NCBI GenBank assembly: GCA_905479515.1
Contig: CAJQMX010000122.1
Coordinates: 1 to 36,697, forward strand
Source: an uncultured Parasphingopyxis sp.
GTDB lineage: Bacteria; Pseudomonadota; Alphaproteobacteria; Sphingomonadales; Sphingomonadaceae
Length of the DNA stretch: 36,697 bases
Direction: 5' to 3'
The notes below the pieces were generated by a model. That model made no database searches, was not told the origin of the DNA, and worked only from the letters and a program-made list of their open reading frames with translations. Below are positions 7,772 to 15,883 of this stretch, piece by piece (position 1 is the stretch's first letter; the number at the start of each line of letters is the position of its first letter). A program made the translations under genes and the position numbers.

Positions 7772-8968
7772 TCACCAGCTCAAGGGCAGTTGCGTCACCG
7801 AATTGGTGCGGCCTGATTGCGCCTTCACCTCGCCGCCTTGCGTGATAGCAAAATCGGGAATGCGCTTTAGCCATTCCTCGAGCAGTATCTTCAGCTGCAT
7901 ACGAGCGATGTTGGAGCCCAGACAGCGATGGATGCCGACGCCGAATGTCAGATGCGGACCGTCTTGCCGGTTGAAGTCCACATTGAGGGGGTTGGAAAAT
8001 TTGCGATCATCCAGATTGTGCAGCGCACTGGGCAGCAGGACAAGATCGTTCTTTCTAAGCGTGATCCCCTTCCATTCGCATTCCTCGGTTACCAGTCGGC
8101 CGGTGTTGAAGATGCCGTGACGACGGAACAATTCCTCATTCGCTTCAAGGATCATTTTCGGGTTTTCTGCCAGCTGCCGCCGGTGATCGGGATTGCGAGC
8201 AAGAAAATTGAAAAAAAAGCCCATTGAACCGGTAACGGTGTCTAACCCCCCTAGCATTACATTCAATACCGTCACACGCGCTTCCTCACGCGTGATCGGT
8301 CGGCCGTCGATTTCGGCAGTAAGCAGGCGGCTGATGAAATCCTCGACCGGATTTTTCAGTCGCTCGTCGATCCGCGCGTCCATGTAGACGTGAAGTTCGG
8401 CCATAGCTGCGGCAAAGACAGTCATGTCATGTTCGCGGCCGATTATGCTGGCGAGCGGCAGCAGGGCTTCTGCATCTTCCAGCGGCAAGCTCATAAAAAA
8501 AAGAAAATTGTAGATCGGCATGCGCTCTGAAATTGCGCTGCGAAACTCACATGCGCCCTTCCCTTTAAGTTCGTCGATCAAATCGATACACAGTGAGCGA
8601 GAGGATTCCTCAAATTCACGTACCCTGCGTGGCGAAGTTTCCGGATTGAGAACTTTGCGGAATGTGGTGTGAATGGGCGGATCAAGTTCGCCGGGGATGA
8701 AGCGGACGCCCTCCCGATCACGCATCATCGCAACGCCGTGGTTCGAGAAACGCTCATTGTCGCGCATGATCTGATAAATGTCATCCGCGCGCGTTGCCAC
8801 CCAATGCCCGCCATTGAGCGGGGTGTAGAATAGATCCGGTGCTGAATGCCATTCGTGCCACCCGGCATGAAGGTCACCGTCTACCGGTTCCACACCGAAC
8901 ATATCGAATTCGATGATTAGCCGATCATCAACATCTGGAAGAGGCCATTCGGTTGCCGCGGCTTGCAT
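7772..8968 (-). CDS. cytochrome P450 (CYP101-like)
   Basis: The 398-residue product is a complete bacterial class I P450. The haem loop is FGVGIHRCLGS with the axial cysteine C349; the ExxR pair is in EELFRR; the I-helix reads GGLDTVTG with the acid-alcohol pair D-T. The N-terminal half has DLFYTPLNGGHWVATR and FIPGELDPPIH, closely resembling the P450cam (CYP101) pattern, so a hydrophobic terpenoid-like substrate is possible. The ATG at 8968 has AAAGGG upstream. It lies 30 bp downstream of the metallo-beta-lactamase gene and is probably co-transcribed with it and perhaps with the TonB receptor. No ferredoxin or reductase gene occurs in the window, so electrons must come from elsewhere. Confidence 0.95.
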   Translation of the reverse strand: MQAAATEWPLPDVDDRLIIEFDMFGVEPVDGDLHAGWHEWHSAPDLFYTPLNGGHWVATRADDIYQIMRDNERFSNHGVAMMRDREGVRFIPGELDPPIHTTFRKVLNPETSPRRVREFEESSRSLCIDLIDELKGKGACEFRSAISERMPIYNFLFFMSLPLEDAEALLPLASIIGREHDMTVFAAAMAELHVYMDARIDERLKNPVEDFISRLLTAEIDGRPITREEARVTVLNVMLGGLDTVTGSMGFFFNFLARNPDHRRQLAENPKMILEANEELFRRHGIFNTGRLVTEECEWKGITLRKNDLVLLPSALHNLDDRKFSNPLNVDFNRQDGPHLTFGVGIHRCLGSNIARMQLKILLEEWLKRIPDFAITQGGEVKAQSGRTNSVTQLPLSW

Positions 8969-8998
8969 AATCGTTACCCTTTTCTGATTGTTGCAGTG

Positions 8999-9808
8999 TC
9001 AGCTGTAACAGCCCGGTGCGGGCTTCCAGCCTTTCCATGCATCCGGGTCGTGCGAGTAAAATAGTTCTGCATCATATTTCAGGCTGAGATCGCGCAACCT
9101 TTGGAGCGAGCCATGTGCCTGACGAACATCGGTGTGCGCGTTGGCGATCAGATTCTCTTCGATACTGCGTTTGGTGTAACAGGCATCGCCAGTGAAGAGC
9201 ATAGGTCGCCGGCCAGCTAGCTCGACCATCAAACTATAATGGCCAGGCGTGTGGCCAGGCGTCTCAAACAGATGGACCCCCTTGGCGATTTCATTGTCGC
9301 CGCTCAGCAACTCGAATCGCGGGGTGAAAATATCTTCCACACGATCATCGGGTTTTTGCGGAACAGCTGACGAGCCCGCATTCCCGATAGGGGCGGCCGT
9401 GCGATCGGCATAGCCCGGAACCTCCCAGGGTTCTGGACTTTGGTAGGCTTCTAGTTCCTTCTTGTGGCACAAAGTACATGCTTCGGTGCACAAATGGTTC
9501 CCGCCAACATGGTCAACATGCATGTGTGAATTGATGACATGTGTGATATCGCGCGGGCGAAGGCCAATTCGCTTCAGTTGCCCCGTAACCGTCTGCTCTT
9601 CGGTTTGCTGGGCAAGACCCGGCATGTGTTCATCGAACCAATCTTTGCTGTAACCGGTATCGAACAGGAAGCGACCTTCTTTGTGTTCGATCAAAACGCC
9701 ATAAACCGGAAAGCGGAACGGGCCCGATGGACCGCGGCCCCAGAACATCATGTAGCCGTCAAGCGCAAGCGTACCGTAATCAAGCAAATAGACTTTGGTA
9801 TCTGACAT
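8999..9808 (-). CDS. metallo-beta-lactamase-fold hydrolase, N-acyl-homoserine-lactonase-like
   Basis: The 269-residue product has the full dinuclear metal site of the superfamily: HMHVDH at residues 95-100, histidine in ETPGHTPGHYS, aspartate in LFTGDACY and a C-terminal histidine in YSHDP. The N-terminal pattern (VYLLDYGTL, FRFPVYGVLIEH) is that of the AttM/AiiA lactonase group. Those enzymes open homoserine lactones, but relatives in catabolic clusters hydrolyse other lactones or thioesters. The position between a TonB receptor and a P450 favours a catabolic lactone or ester over quorum quenching (inference). A cysteine cluster CTEACTLC follows the HxHxDH motif and might be structural. The start is the ATG at 9808, with only a weak ribosome-binding site. 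Confidence 0.85.
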   Translation of the reverse strand: MSDTKVYLLDYGTLALDGYMMFWGRGPSGPFRFPVYGVLIEHKEGRFLFDTGYSKDWFDEHMPGLAQQTEEQTVTGQLKRIGLRPRDITHVINSHMHVDHVGGNHLCTEACTLCHKKELEAYQSPEPWEVPGYADRTAAPIGNAGSSAVPQKPDDRVEDIFTPRFELLSGDNEIAKGVHLFETPGHTPGHYSLMVELAGRRPMLFTGDACYTKRSIEENLIANAHTDVRQAHGSLQRLRDLSLKYDAELFYSHDPDAWKGWKPAPGCYS

Positions 9809-9939
9809 AAAGAATCTCGCAGTCGCTGGTGTCTTTCACCTTCACTCATCGGCAACCCTTATCGACACGGTCGATGCGAGCCTGTCAAAAAGGATCCATC
9901 TGCAGTCGCGTTGCAGTGGCAAACGACGCGAATTTTTCT

Positions 9940-9978
9940 GTGCCATCAGGCAGCGCGCTTGTCGCCGTCTGATGGCAC
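9940..9978. terminator. 10-bp-arm stem-loop downstream of the TonB receptor gene
   Basis: GTGCCATCAG (9940-9949) and CTGATGGCAC (9969-9978) form a perfect inverted repeat with a 19-base loop. It begins 9 bp beyond the receptor stop in the 178-bp gap before the lactonase gene. On the transcribed strand it is followed by AGAAAAATT rather than a U-tract, so it may stabilise the mRNA end or attenuate transcription rather than terminate it. Confidence 0.4.
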
Positions 9979-9986
9979 TCATTGGA

Positions 9987-12491
9987 CTAGAAGTTAATTC
10001 GTACGCCAGCGCCATAATAAGCTTGAGAGTTGCGCGATACGCGAACGACCCGGCGTCCGAGCGCACCGAAAGCCTCAAACGAATCCGCGACGTAAGATTG
10101 GTCGAAAATATTCTTGCCGTAGACAAAAACCTCGTAACGCCCGTCCCTGTCCCTGAGGCCAAGGGTGATATCGACCATCCCGTATCCGGGTTGGCGCTGC
10201 AGGTCATCCTGATTCAAAGTGAACTGCACGGCACTTCTGTATGAGTAGTTGACCAACCCGTAGAAATCGAACGGCAGGCCCGGTGCCGGAATATCGAGTG
10301 CGGCATATGCGTTGAGGCTCCATTCCGGGGTAATGGTTCCCTGGCTGCCGGACACGTCCTGCGTATCGGGTGTCCCGTCATTATCGGCATCGATTGTGCA
10401 ACCGGGAACAGTGTTCGCCGACAACTGATCGATGAAGCAAGACTGCAGGAGATTCTGGATTTCGGTATCAAGGTAAACGAGGCTAGTGCCCAGCGTAACG
10501 TTATCGTTCACAGCCGCCGTGACTTCCAGCTCAACACCCCCAATATCCAAATCACCCGCATTCAGCGTGGTTGTATTCACTGTACCAGGTATCAGTGCTG
10601 AAGCCTGAAGATCTGTTACATTGAGTAAGAACGCTGCCAAATTAAAGCGGACCCGACGATCGAACAATTCCGATTTGATACCGATTTCGTAATTGTCGGC
10701 AGTCGTCGGCGAGAGGAAGCTCAGATCATCCGTATAGCTGATCGGAGCGCCCGGGCCAACTTGACCGCGGCTTACCAAGCCATAGATTCTAACATCGTCC
10801 GTAATCTCGTAATTGGCACCAATGCGCCAGGAAACAAATTCCTCACTTGTGCTAGCGGTACCGACGGCGAGGGGATTAGCTGTAAGGTCATCTGTGTTTA
10901 GAATACGGGTTTGGGAGTCAAACCGTGCAGCAATCTCAGGAAAGGTGAAAATGGCAAAGAAATTGCCGTTGTTCAGGTTCTTCGAGATTTCTTCCCTAGT
11001 CCAACGTATACCCCCGAACAGGTCTAGTCGATCGGTGGCATGAACGGTGACATCTCCAAACAGCGCGTAAGTTTGAACCCCGTACGAGTTATTCTGAGTG
11101 TTTGCGCTGAGCACATATTCGTCGTTCGGCGTAGCTGTGCCTCCGACATTCGCACCATTCCCAAATAACGGGTTGAAGCTATCGATAATGAGCAACGGTG
11201 TGGTGTTGAGCAGCTGTTCGTTAAAGTCCTGATAGAACGCGCCGGCGGTCCAGTCGAAGCTGTCATGGCTACCTTCCAGGCGCAGTTCCTGGATGAAATA
11301 GTCTGAATCGACATGTCGAGAGTGCGTGTTTCGGCCACCATTTGCCATGATCGTCGCACCCGTCGATATGGAGACGTTCACGATCGGCATGACCAAATTG
11401 TCGCCGTCTGCTGGCGTACCGTCCACGTCAGGAGCGTTGTAGTCGGAAAACTCGCGGTAGGCCGTAATCGACCTGAGAACGATCGAGTCCGACACATCGA
11501 TAGTGGCGTCGAGCGAGCCCCCCCATGCGACGTTCCTATTGTCATCACCGAGCGTACTGATCGCCGTTCTCCGGGGATCATCAAGAATCTGCTGGCCCAA
11601 GACGGGATCTCCGCCCCCAAGCGCAGCCGCTCGCGCACCGCCAGTAACATCTATGTCAGAGCCGCCCGGGCCAATGCCGCGCAGAACTTCGCCAATGGCC
11701 GCGATCTGCGGGCTGAAACCGTGGGTCCGATTGCTGTAGTCGCCACTAATCACGATGTTGACGCTTGGCGAAAGATCGGCTTCCAACTTACCGCTTAACG
11801 CATAAGTTTCGATGCCGCCAAGATCACCGCCACTAAATGCGGGACCGGAATTCTCTATAAACCCATCACGGTTAACATAGGCGCCAGCGAACCGCGCTCT
11901 AACATTCTCCGTCAGCGGAATATTGACGACACCGCGCACCAGATACTCTTCATCAGAAGAAATACCGACCTCGATGTTGCCTTCAAAAACATCGGTTGGC
12001 CGATTGCGGGTTACGTTGATTGCGCCCCCTGTCGAGTTGCGTCCAAATTGGGTGCCTTGGGGGCCCCGCAACACTTCGATCCGCTGGATATCTGCAAGGT
12101 CAGTAACAAATTCGCCCGCCCGTGCGTAAGGGACGCCATCAACAATCAGCCCAACGCTAGGCTGAATTCCACCGGTGAATGCATAGGCCCCGACGCCGCG
12201 GATGTTGAAGTTGGTTGCCCCCGGAGTAAACCCGCTCTGAAAATGCACCGATGGCGAAATCGCTCCGATCAGCCGTAGATCGCTAAACTGGTTGCGCGAC
12301 AGAGTTTCTTCGCTGAACGATTGGATGGAAATTGGTACGTCCTGAGCATTCTCTTCGCGCTTCTGTGCGGTGACCACGATAACGTCGAGTCCGCCGCTCT
12401 GCTGCGCGACCTCCTCTTGGCTTTCCTGTGCGAGAGCTGGCGATGCAAGCGCCAGTGCGACCAGCGAAGTTCCAGCATAAATCCTTAGCAT
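9987..12491 (-). CDS. TonB-dependent outer-membrane receptor
   Basis: The 834-residue product starts with a signal peptide (MLRIYAGTSLVALALASPAL, cleavage after ALA) and a TonB-box-like DVIVVTAQKR. A plug domain follows, with NIRGVGAY, QPSVGLIVDGVPYARAG and LRGPQGTQFGRNSTGGAINV (about residues 50-165). The rest is a beta barrel ending in YYGAGVRINF, with the C-terminal phenylalanine needed for outer-membrane insertion. It would import a substrate too large or hydrophobic for porins, using energy from TonB-ExbBD. I chose the ATG at 12491; a TTG at 12542 would put 17 extra residues before the signal sequence. It is divergent from the P450-ALDH unit and upstream of the lactonase and P450 genes on its own strand. 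In sphingomonads such receptors often serve aromatic, terpenoid or steroid catabolism. Confidence 0.95.
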   Translation of the reverse strand: MLRIYAGTSLVALALASPALAQESQEEVAQQSGGLDVIVVTAQKREENAQDVPISIQSFSEETLSRNQFSDLRLIGAISPSVHFQSGFTPGATNFNIRGVGAYAFTGGIQPSVGLIVDGVPYARAGEFVTDLADIQRIEVLRGPQGTQFGRNSTGGAINVTRNRPTDVFEGNIEVGISSDEEYLVRGVVNIPLTENVRARFAGAYVNRDGFIENSGPAFSGGDLGGIETYALSGKLEADLSPSVNIVISGDYSNRTHGFSPQIAAIGEVLRGIGPGGSDIDVTGGARAAALGGGDPVLGQQILDDPRRTAISTLGDDNRNVAWGGSLDATIDVSDSIVLRSITAYREFSDYNAPDVDGTPADGDNLVMPIVNVSISTGATIMANGGRNTHSRHVDSDYFIQELRLEGSHDSFDWTAGAFYQDFNEQLLNTTPLLIIDSFNPLFGNGANVGGTATPNDEYVLSANTQNNSYGVQTYALFGDVTVHATDRLDLFGGIRWTREEISKNLNNGNFFAIFTFPEIAARFDSQTRILNTDDLTANPLAVGTASTSEEFVSWRIGANYEITDDVRIYGLVSRGQVGPGAPISYTDDLSFLSPTTADNYEIGIKSELFDRRVRFNLAAFLLNVTDLQASALIPGTVNTTTLNAGDLDIGGVELEVTAAVNDNVTLGTSLVYLDTEIQNLLQSCFIDQLSANTVPGCTIDADNDGTPDTQDVSGSQGTITPEWSLNAYAALDIPAPGLPFDFYGLVNYSYRSAVQFTLNQDDLQRQPGYGMVDITLGLRDRDGRYEVFVYGKNIFDQSYVADSFEAFGALGRRVVRVSRNSQAYYGAGVRINF

Positions 12492-12592
12492 TCCGAGACA
12501 CCCCCTAATGATTGACCTTCGCAAGTTATTTACGTCAGGCAATTGGAGGATAGGTGGGGGAATAGGGGTCTGGCAATTTCCTAGAGATCGCG

Positions 12593-12647
12593 ATTGCGGG
12601 AAAATCCTCCCAAACCGAATTTGTGTCTAGCGGACGCATTTTTCGCG
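12593..12647. repeat. conserved intergenic element, copy A (upstream of P450-ALDH)
   Basis: This stretch contains, in order, ATTG.GGGAAAAT, a C-rich TCC block, CGA, TGTGTCT, AGCGG and CATTTT, ending in GCG. The same ordered blocks occur at 15725-15783 upstream of the next operon, with about five extra bases between blocks. GGGA/TCCC can form a short hairpin. It lies in the 292-bp divergent gap (12492-12783), about 135 bp before the P450 start. It may be a shared regulator site or a relic of a dispersed intergenic repeat. Confidence 0.45.
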
Positions 12648-12783
12648 CGACGAGGCGCGTCGATGTCCGCCATTTTCGTCTGGTTTTCGGTGATTGATGA
12701 AGCAAAGCCATAAATGAGCATCATCCCATGGATACGAGTGGACGACAGAGTCTGGTATCGCTGCTTGCACAAGGAGTGGCTCT

Positions 12784-14007
12784 ATGTCGGTTAGTGATAA
12801 CGAGGTCAGACTGACCGAGAAGGAATTCTATTTTGCTGACCCGTACCCGGTCTATTCCGAACTTCGGAAAGTGGCGCCGGTATATTGGCACGAGGGGGCC
12901 GGTTGTTGGGTCTTGACCAGATTTGCTGACATCGAGACGGTATCAAAACATGCGAAGGAATTTTCCGTCGGTTCAGGGCTCCTGCTGACAGACCTGCTTA
13001 AGAAGCACGACTATCTTGCAAAAATGTTTCCAGATGGCGTGGAGAATGTTTCGACCGCGCTTCCGCCTCGTCACACGCAAATTCGGCGCGCGATGAATTG
13101 GGCCTTCACCCGCCCCCGCATTGCATCCTTCGCTCCGAGAATACGCGAACTGATAGCCGAGTGCCTGGATTCAATATCCGCCAGGGGTGAGGCTGATATT
13201 GTCCACGAGCTTTCGATCCCGGTCACCGCTAAGGTGGTAAAAGCCTTTATCGATTGCGACGATTTGACCGTTGCTCAGGTCATGAACTGGAGCGACGACG
13301 TCTTCCGGATGGGCAGTGACATCTCCATGGAGGAAATTGAGGAAACCATCGAACGGATCAAGCCGATGTTCGGCTATTTCATGGCTAGGGCGGAAGAACG
13401 GCGGAAAGAGCCCAAGGACGATTTCATCGGCCACTTGGTCAATTTTGAATTGGACGATGAAAAAATCACCACGTTGATGGTTGAAAGCTATCTGCAGACA
13501 GTGATGGTCGCCGGCAATGAAACGACGCGGAACGCCTTTTCCGCTTCGATCCGGCTCTTCGCCGAACATCCTGACCAATTCGCCTTGTTACGAGAACGAC
13601 CCGAGCTGGCGAACAGCGCTGTCGAAGAAATTTTGCGGTATCACAGCCCGGTCCTTGGTTTCTTGCGAACCGCGACCGAGGATAGCAATCTGGGTGGACA
13701 GGCAATTGCAAAGGGTGACCCTGTTTATATGCTATACGGCGCGGCCAATCGCGATCCAGATGTTTTTGACGACCCGGAAACTTTCGACATCACCCGCTTC
13801 ATCCGCACAAACAAGACGCATCTCGCCTTCGGACGCGGACCGCATATCTGCATCGGGATGGCACTGGCCCGACTGGAACTGCAGACGCTTCTCGAAGAGC
13901 TGATCCCGCGCTTTTCGGGTTTCGAATTAACTGACAAACCCGAGCGGCCGGATACGCTGCTCGGCAATGGATACACGTCATTGCGCGCGCGGTTCCACGC
14001 GGCCTGA
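12784..14007 (+). CDS. cytochrome P450
   Basis: The 407-residue product is a complete bacterial P450. It shows the haem loop FGRGPHICIGMALAR (axial cysteine C356), the canonical I-helix VAGNETT, the K-helix EEILRYHSPV and the PERF-region equivalent FDITRF. The sequence between residues 95 and 110 (STALPPRHTQIRRAMN) is the usual C-helix haem-propionate contact region. The pattern resembles CYP125/CYP142/CYP109-like soluble P450s more than CYP101. It should hydroxylate an aliphatic substrate using a separate ferredoxin system that is not encoded here. The ATG at 12784 follows AAGGAG at good spacing. The ALDH gene follows 36 bp later, which suggests that its alcohol product is oxidised to an acid (inference). 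Confidence 0.94.
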   Translation: MSVSDNEVRLTEKEFYFADPYPVYSELRKVAPVYWHEGAGCWVLTRFADIETVSKHAKEFSVGSGLLLTDLLKKHDYLAKMFPDGVENVSTALPPRHTQIRRAMNWAFTRPRIASFAPRIRELIAECLDSISARGEADIVHELSIPVTAKVVKAFIDCDDLTVAQVMNWSDDVFRMGSDISMEEIEETIERIKPMFGYFMARAEERRKEPKDDFIGHLVNFELDDEKITTLMVESYLQTVMVAGNETTRNAFSASIRLFAEHPDQFALLRERPELANSAVEEILRYHSPVLGFLRTATEDSNLGGQAIAKGDPVYMLYGAANRDPDVFDDPETFDITRFIRTNKTHLAFGRGPHICIGMALARLELQTLLEELIPRFSGFELTDKPERPDTLLGNGYTSLRARFHAA

Positions 14008-14043
14008 TGCCGATTTCTCAAATCCTATCCAAGGGAGCATCAC

Positions 14044-15495
14044 ATGGCATCCGGCCTTGAACGCTATCAGCTATATATTGACGGCCAATTCCGCGATGCG
14101 GACAAGGGCAAGACCTTCCGATCAATCAATCCCTATACTGGGGAAGATTGGGCCGAGCTGGCTGAAGCGCAGGAAAGCGACGTCGATGCAGCAATAGATG
14201 CTGCACAGCACGCATTTCACAACAGTTGGTGGAAGCATGATCCGCAGCGGCGAGCACTGGTCCTGCGCAATTTTGCCGACCTGTTGGAGCAAAACAAGGA
14301 ACGGCTTGGCCAGATCGGGTCACGCGACAACGGCAAGCTGGTTCGCGAAATGACCGGGATGGCAACGATCCTACCCGGATTTTTCCGGTATTTCAGCGAA
14401 GTGGCCGATCACATCTTCGGCCAAGTTATTCGTGGCACTGATCCAAACGTTTTCGGCTATACATTGCGAGAGCCTTATGGCGTTGTCGCCTTCCAAACCC
14501 CGTGGAACTCGCCGCTCGTCATTTTTGCCCAGGGCGGCGCACCCGCACTTGCTGCGGGAAATACAATCGTTCTGAAACCGTCCGAATTCGCCTCATGCTC
14601 GACGATCGAGATGGCGAAGCTTGCAGATGAAGCAGGCTTCCCGCCAGGTGTGCTTAATGTCGTCACTGGCATGGGTGCTGTCGTCGGAGCGGCGCTTTGC
14701 AGCAGCCCGAAGGTCGACAAGATCGCTTTTACCGGCTCCCCCGAAGGCGGCCGGATCGTTGGGGCGCAAGCCGCGCGCACATTGACACCCACGGTGATGG
14801 AGCTGGGCGGTAAATCTGCCAATATCGTGTTTGAGAATGCCGATCTCGACAAGGCGATTGCGGCTGTCTTCGCTGGTTTCACGGCGTCCTCGGGGCAAAG
14901 CTGTGTATGCGGATCCCGCGCGCTGGTTCAGGCGAGCATATACGATCAGGTAGTAGAACGGCTCGCGGTTATGGCGGTTGATCTTAAACTCGGCGATCCT
15001 GCAGACCCCGCAACACAAGTCGGACCCTTCTGCACGGCTGCGCAGCTCGACAAGGTCAGCAGTTTCGTGAGCACCGCGAAAGACGAAGGTGCGCGACTTG
15101 TTGCAGGTGGTGAACAGCCTTCAGACCAGGGTGGCTGGTTCTACAAGCCAACGATTTTTGCCGATGTCGATGAAAACATGACGATCGCACAGGAGGAAGT
15201 GTTCGGCCCGGTCTTGAGCATCATCAAATTCACGGACGAGGACGACGCGATCCGCATTGCCAACAACTCGGTCTATGGTTTAGCCGCTGGCATCTGGACG
15301 CAGGATCTCGGCTGCGCGCACCGTATTGCAGCGCAGGTTCGCGCGGGGACGGTGTGGGTCAACCAATATCGCAAAGGTGATCCCGCATTCCCCTTTGGCG
15401 GGAGAGGTGACAGCGGATTTGGGCGGCAAAGCGGTGAGGAAGCGATCTTCGAATTCACCTCCGTCAAGAGCGTGCAGATTGACGCAAGTGTCTAA
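14044..15495 (+). CDS. NAD(P)-dependent aldehyde dehydrogenase
   Basis: The 483-residue product has all ALDH landmarks: QTPWNSPL and LKPSEFAS in the cofactor-binding domain, FTGSPEGG, the general base glutamate in MELGGKSA, the catalytic cysteine C287 in SGQSCVCGS, and EEVFGPVLS near the C-terminus. A second cysteine (C289) sits two residues after the catalytic one. The ribosome-binding site is AAGGGAG before the ATG at 14044. It lies 36 bp after the P450 gene, so the two probably convert a methyl or methylene group to a carboxylate in sequence. ALDH family members are hard to assign by substrate. Two further ALDH genes are at 17443 and 32756. Confidence 0.94.
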   Translation: MASGLERYQLYIDGQFRDADKGKTFRSINPYTGEDWAELAEAQESDVDAAIDAAQHAFHNSWWKHDPQRRALVLRNFADLLEQNKERLGQIGSRDNGKLVREMTGMATILPGFFRYFSEVADHIFGQVIRGTDPNVFGYTLREPYGVVAFQTPWNSPLVIFAQGGAPALAAGNTIVLKPSEFASCSTIEMAKLADEAGFPPGVLNVVTGMGAVVGAALCSSPKVDKIAFTGSPEGGRIVGAQAARTLTPTVMELGGKSANIVFENADLDKAIAAVFAGFTASSGQSCVCGSRALVQASIYDQVVERLAVMAVDLKLGDPADPATQVGPFCTAAQLDKVSSFVSTAKDEGARLVAGGEQPSDQGGWFYKPTIFADVDENMTIAQEEVFGPVLSIIKFTDEDDAIRIANNSVYGLAAGIWTQDLGCAHRIAAQVRAGTVWVNQYRKGDPAFPFGGRGDSGFGRQSGEEAIFEFTSVKSVQIDASV

Positions 15496-15883
15496 ACGCC
15501 TACGCCCGGCGAATTTTATGCGCGGGCGGTGACAAGGGTGCAGGTGCTCGAGGTAGCGTTTGCGTCACATCGTTGCCAATCGGCGGCCCGCCAATCTTCA
15601 CCCGCAATTTTTATGGGCACGCGAACCATGTGCGAGCCGATGTCCGTTTGAAAATCGGCCCCGAACGCCATCGTTGGCGAGAGCAGTCAGTGAAAGCTCG
15701 ATAAAGAGATGAACGCACACCGAAATTGAGGGAAAATGCCCTCCAATCGCCCCGATCGTGTCTGTAGCGGCATCATTTTGGCGTGATAGCCTGTGCCAAC
15801 AATCTTGGATGGGTCAGGTTTGTTTCAGCGCTTTGCCGGTGCCCTCCCCAAAAGCGGCGCGAATGATTGAAGGGGAGATGTGC
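15496..15883. other. 388-bp intergenic region with regulatory-type sequence
   Basis: No convincing gene is present between the ALDH stop and the acyl-CoA synthetase start. The stretch holds copy B of the conserved intergenic element (15725-15783). Around 15636-15750 it also has scattered blocks (ATGTCCGTTTGAAAATCGG, CTCGATAAAG) of the kind seen in degenerate dispersed intergenic repeats of sphingomonads (impression only). This gap suggests that the synthetase-ALDH unit has its own promoter rather than relying on read-through from the P450. Confidence 0.6.
15725..15783. repeat. conserved intergenic element, copy B (upstream of synthetase-ALDH)
   Basis: The stretch matches copy A at 12593-12647 in ordered blocks: ATTGAGGGAAAAT, CCTCCAA, CCCCGAT, GTGTCT, TAGCGG, CATTTT and a final GCG. 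GAGGG and CCCTC here form a 5-bp-arm hairpin. It lies about 100 bp before the synthetase start, in the same orientation relative to the downstream gene as copy A. Confidence 0.45.

Noticed and set aside
8999..9808. Quorum-quenching lactonase as primary role
   Set aside because: The family includes homoserine lactonases, but there are no quorum-sensing genes nearby and the gene lies between a TonB receptor and a P450.
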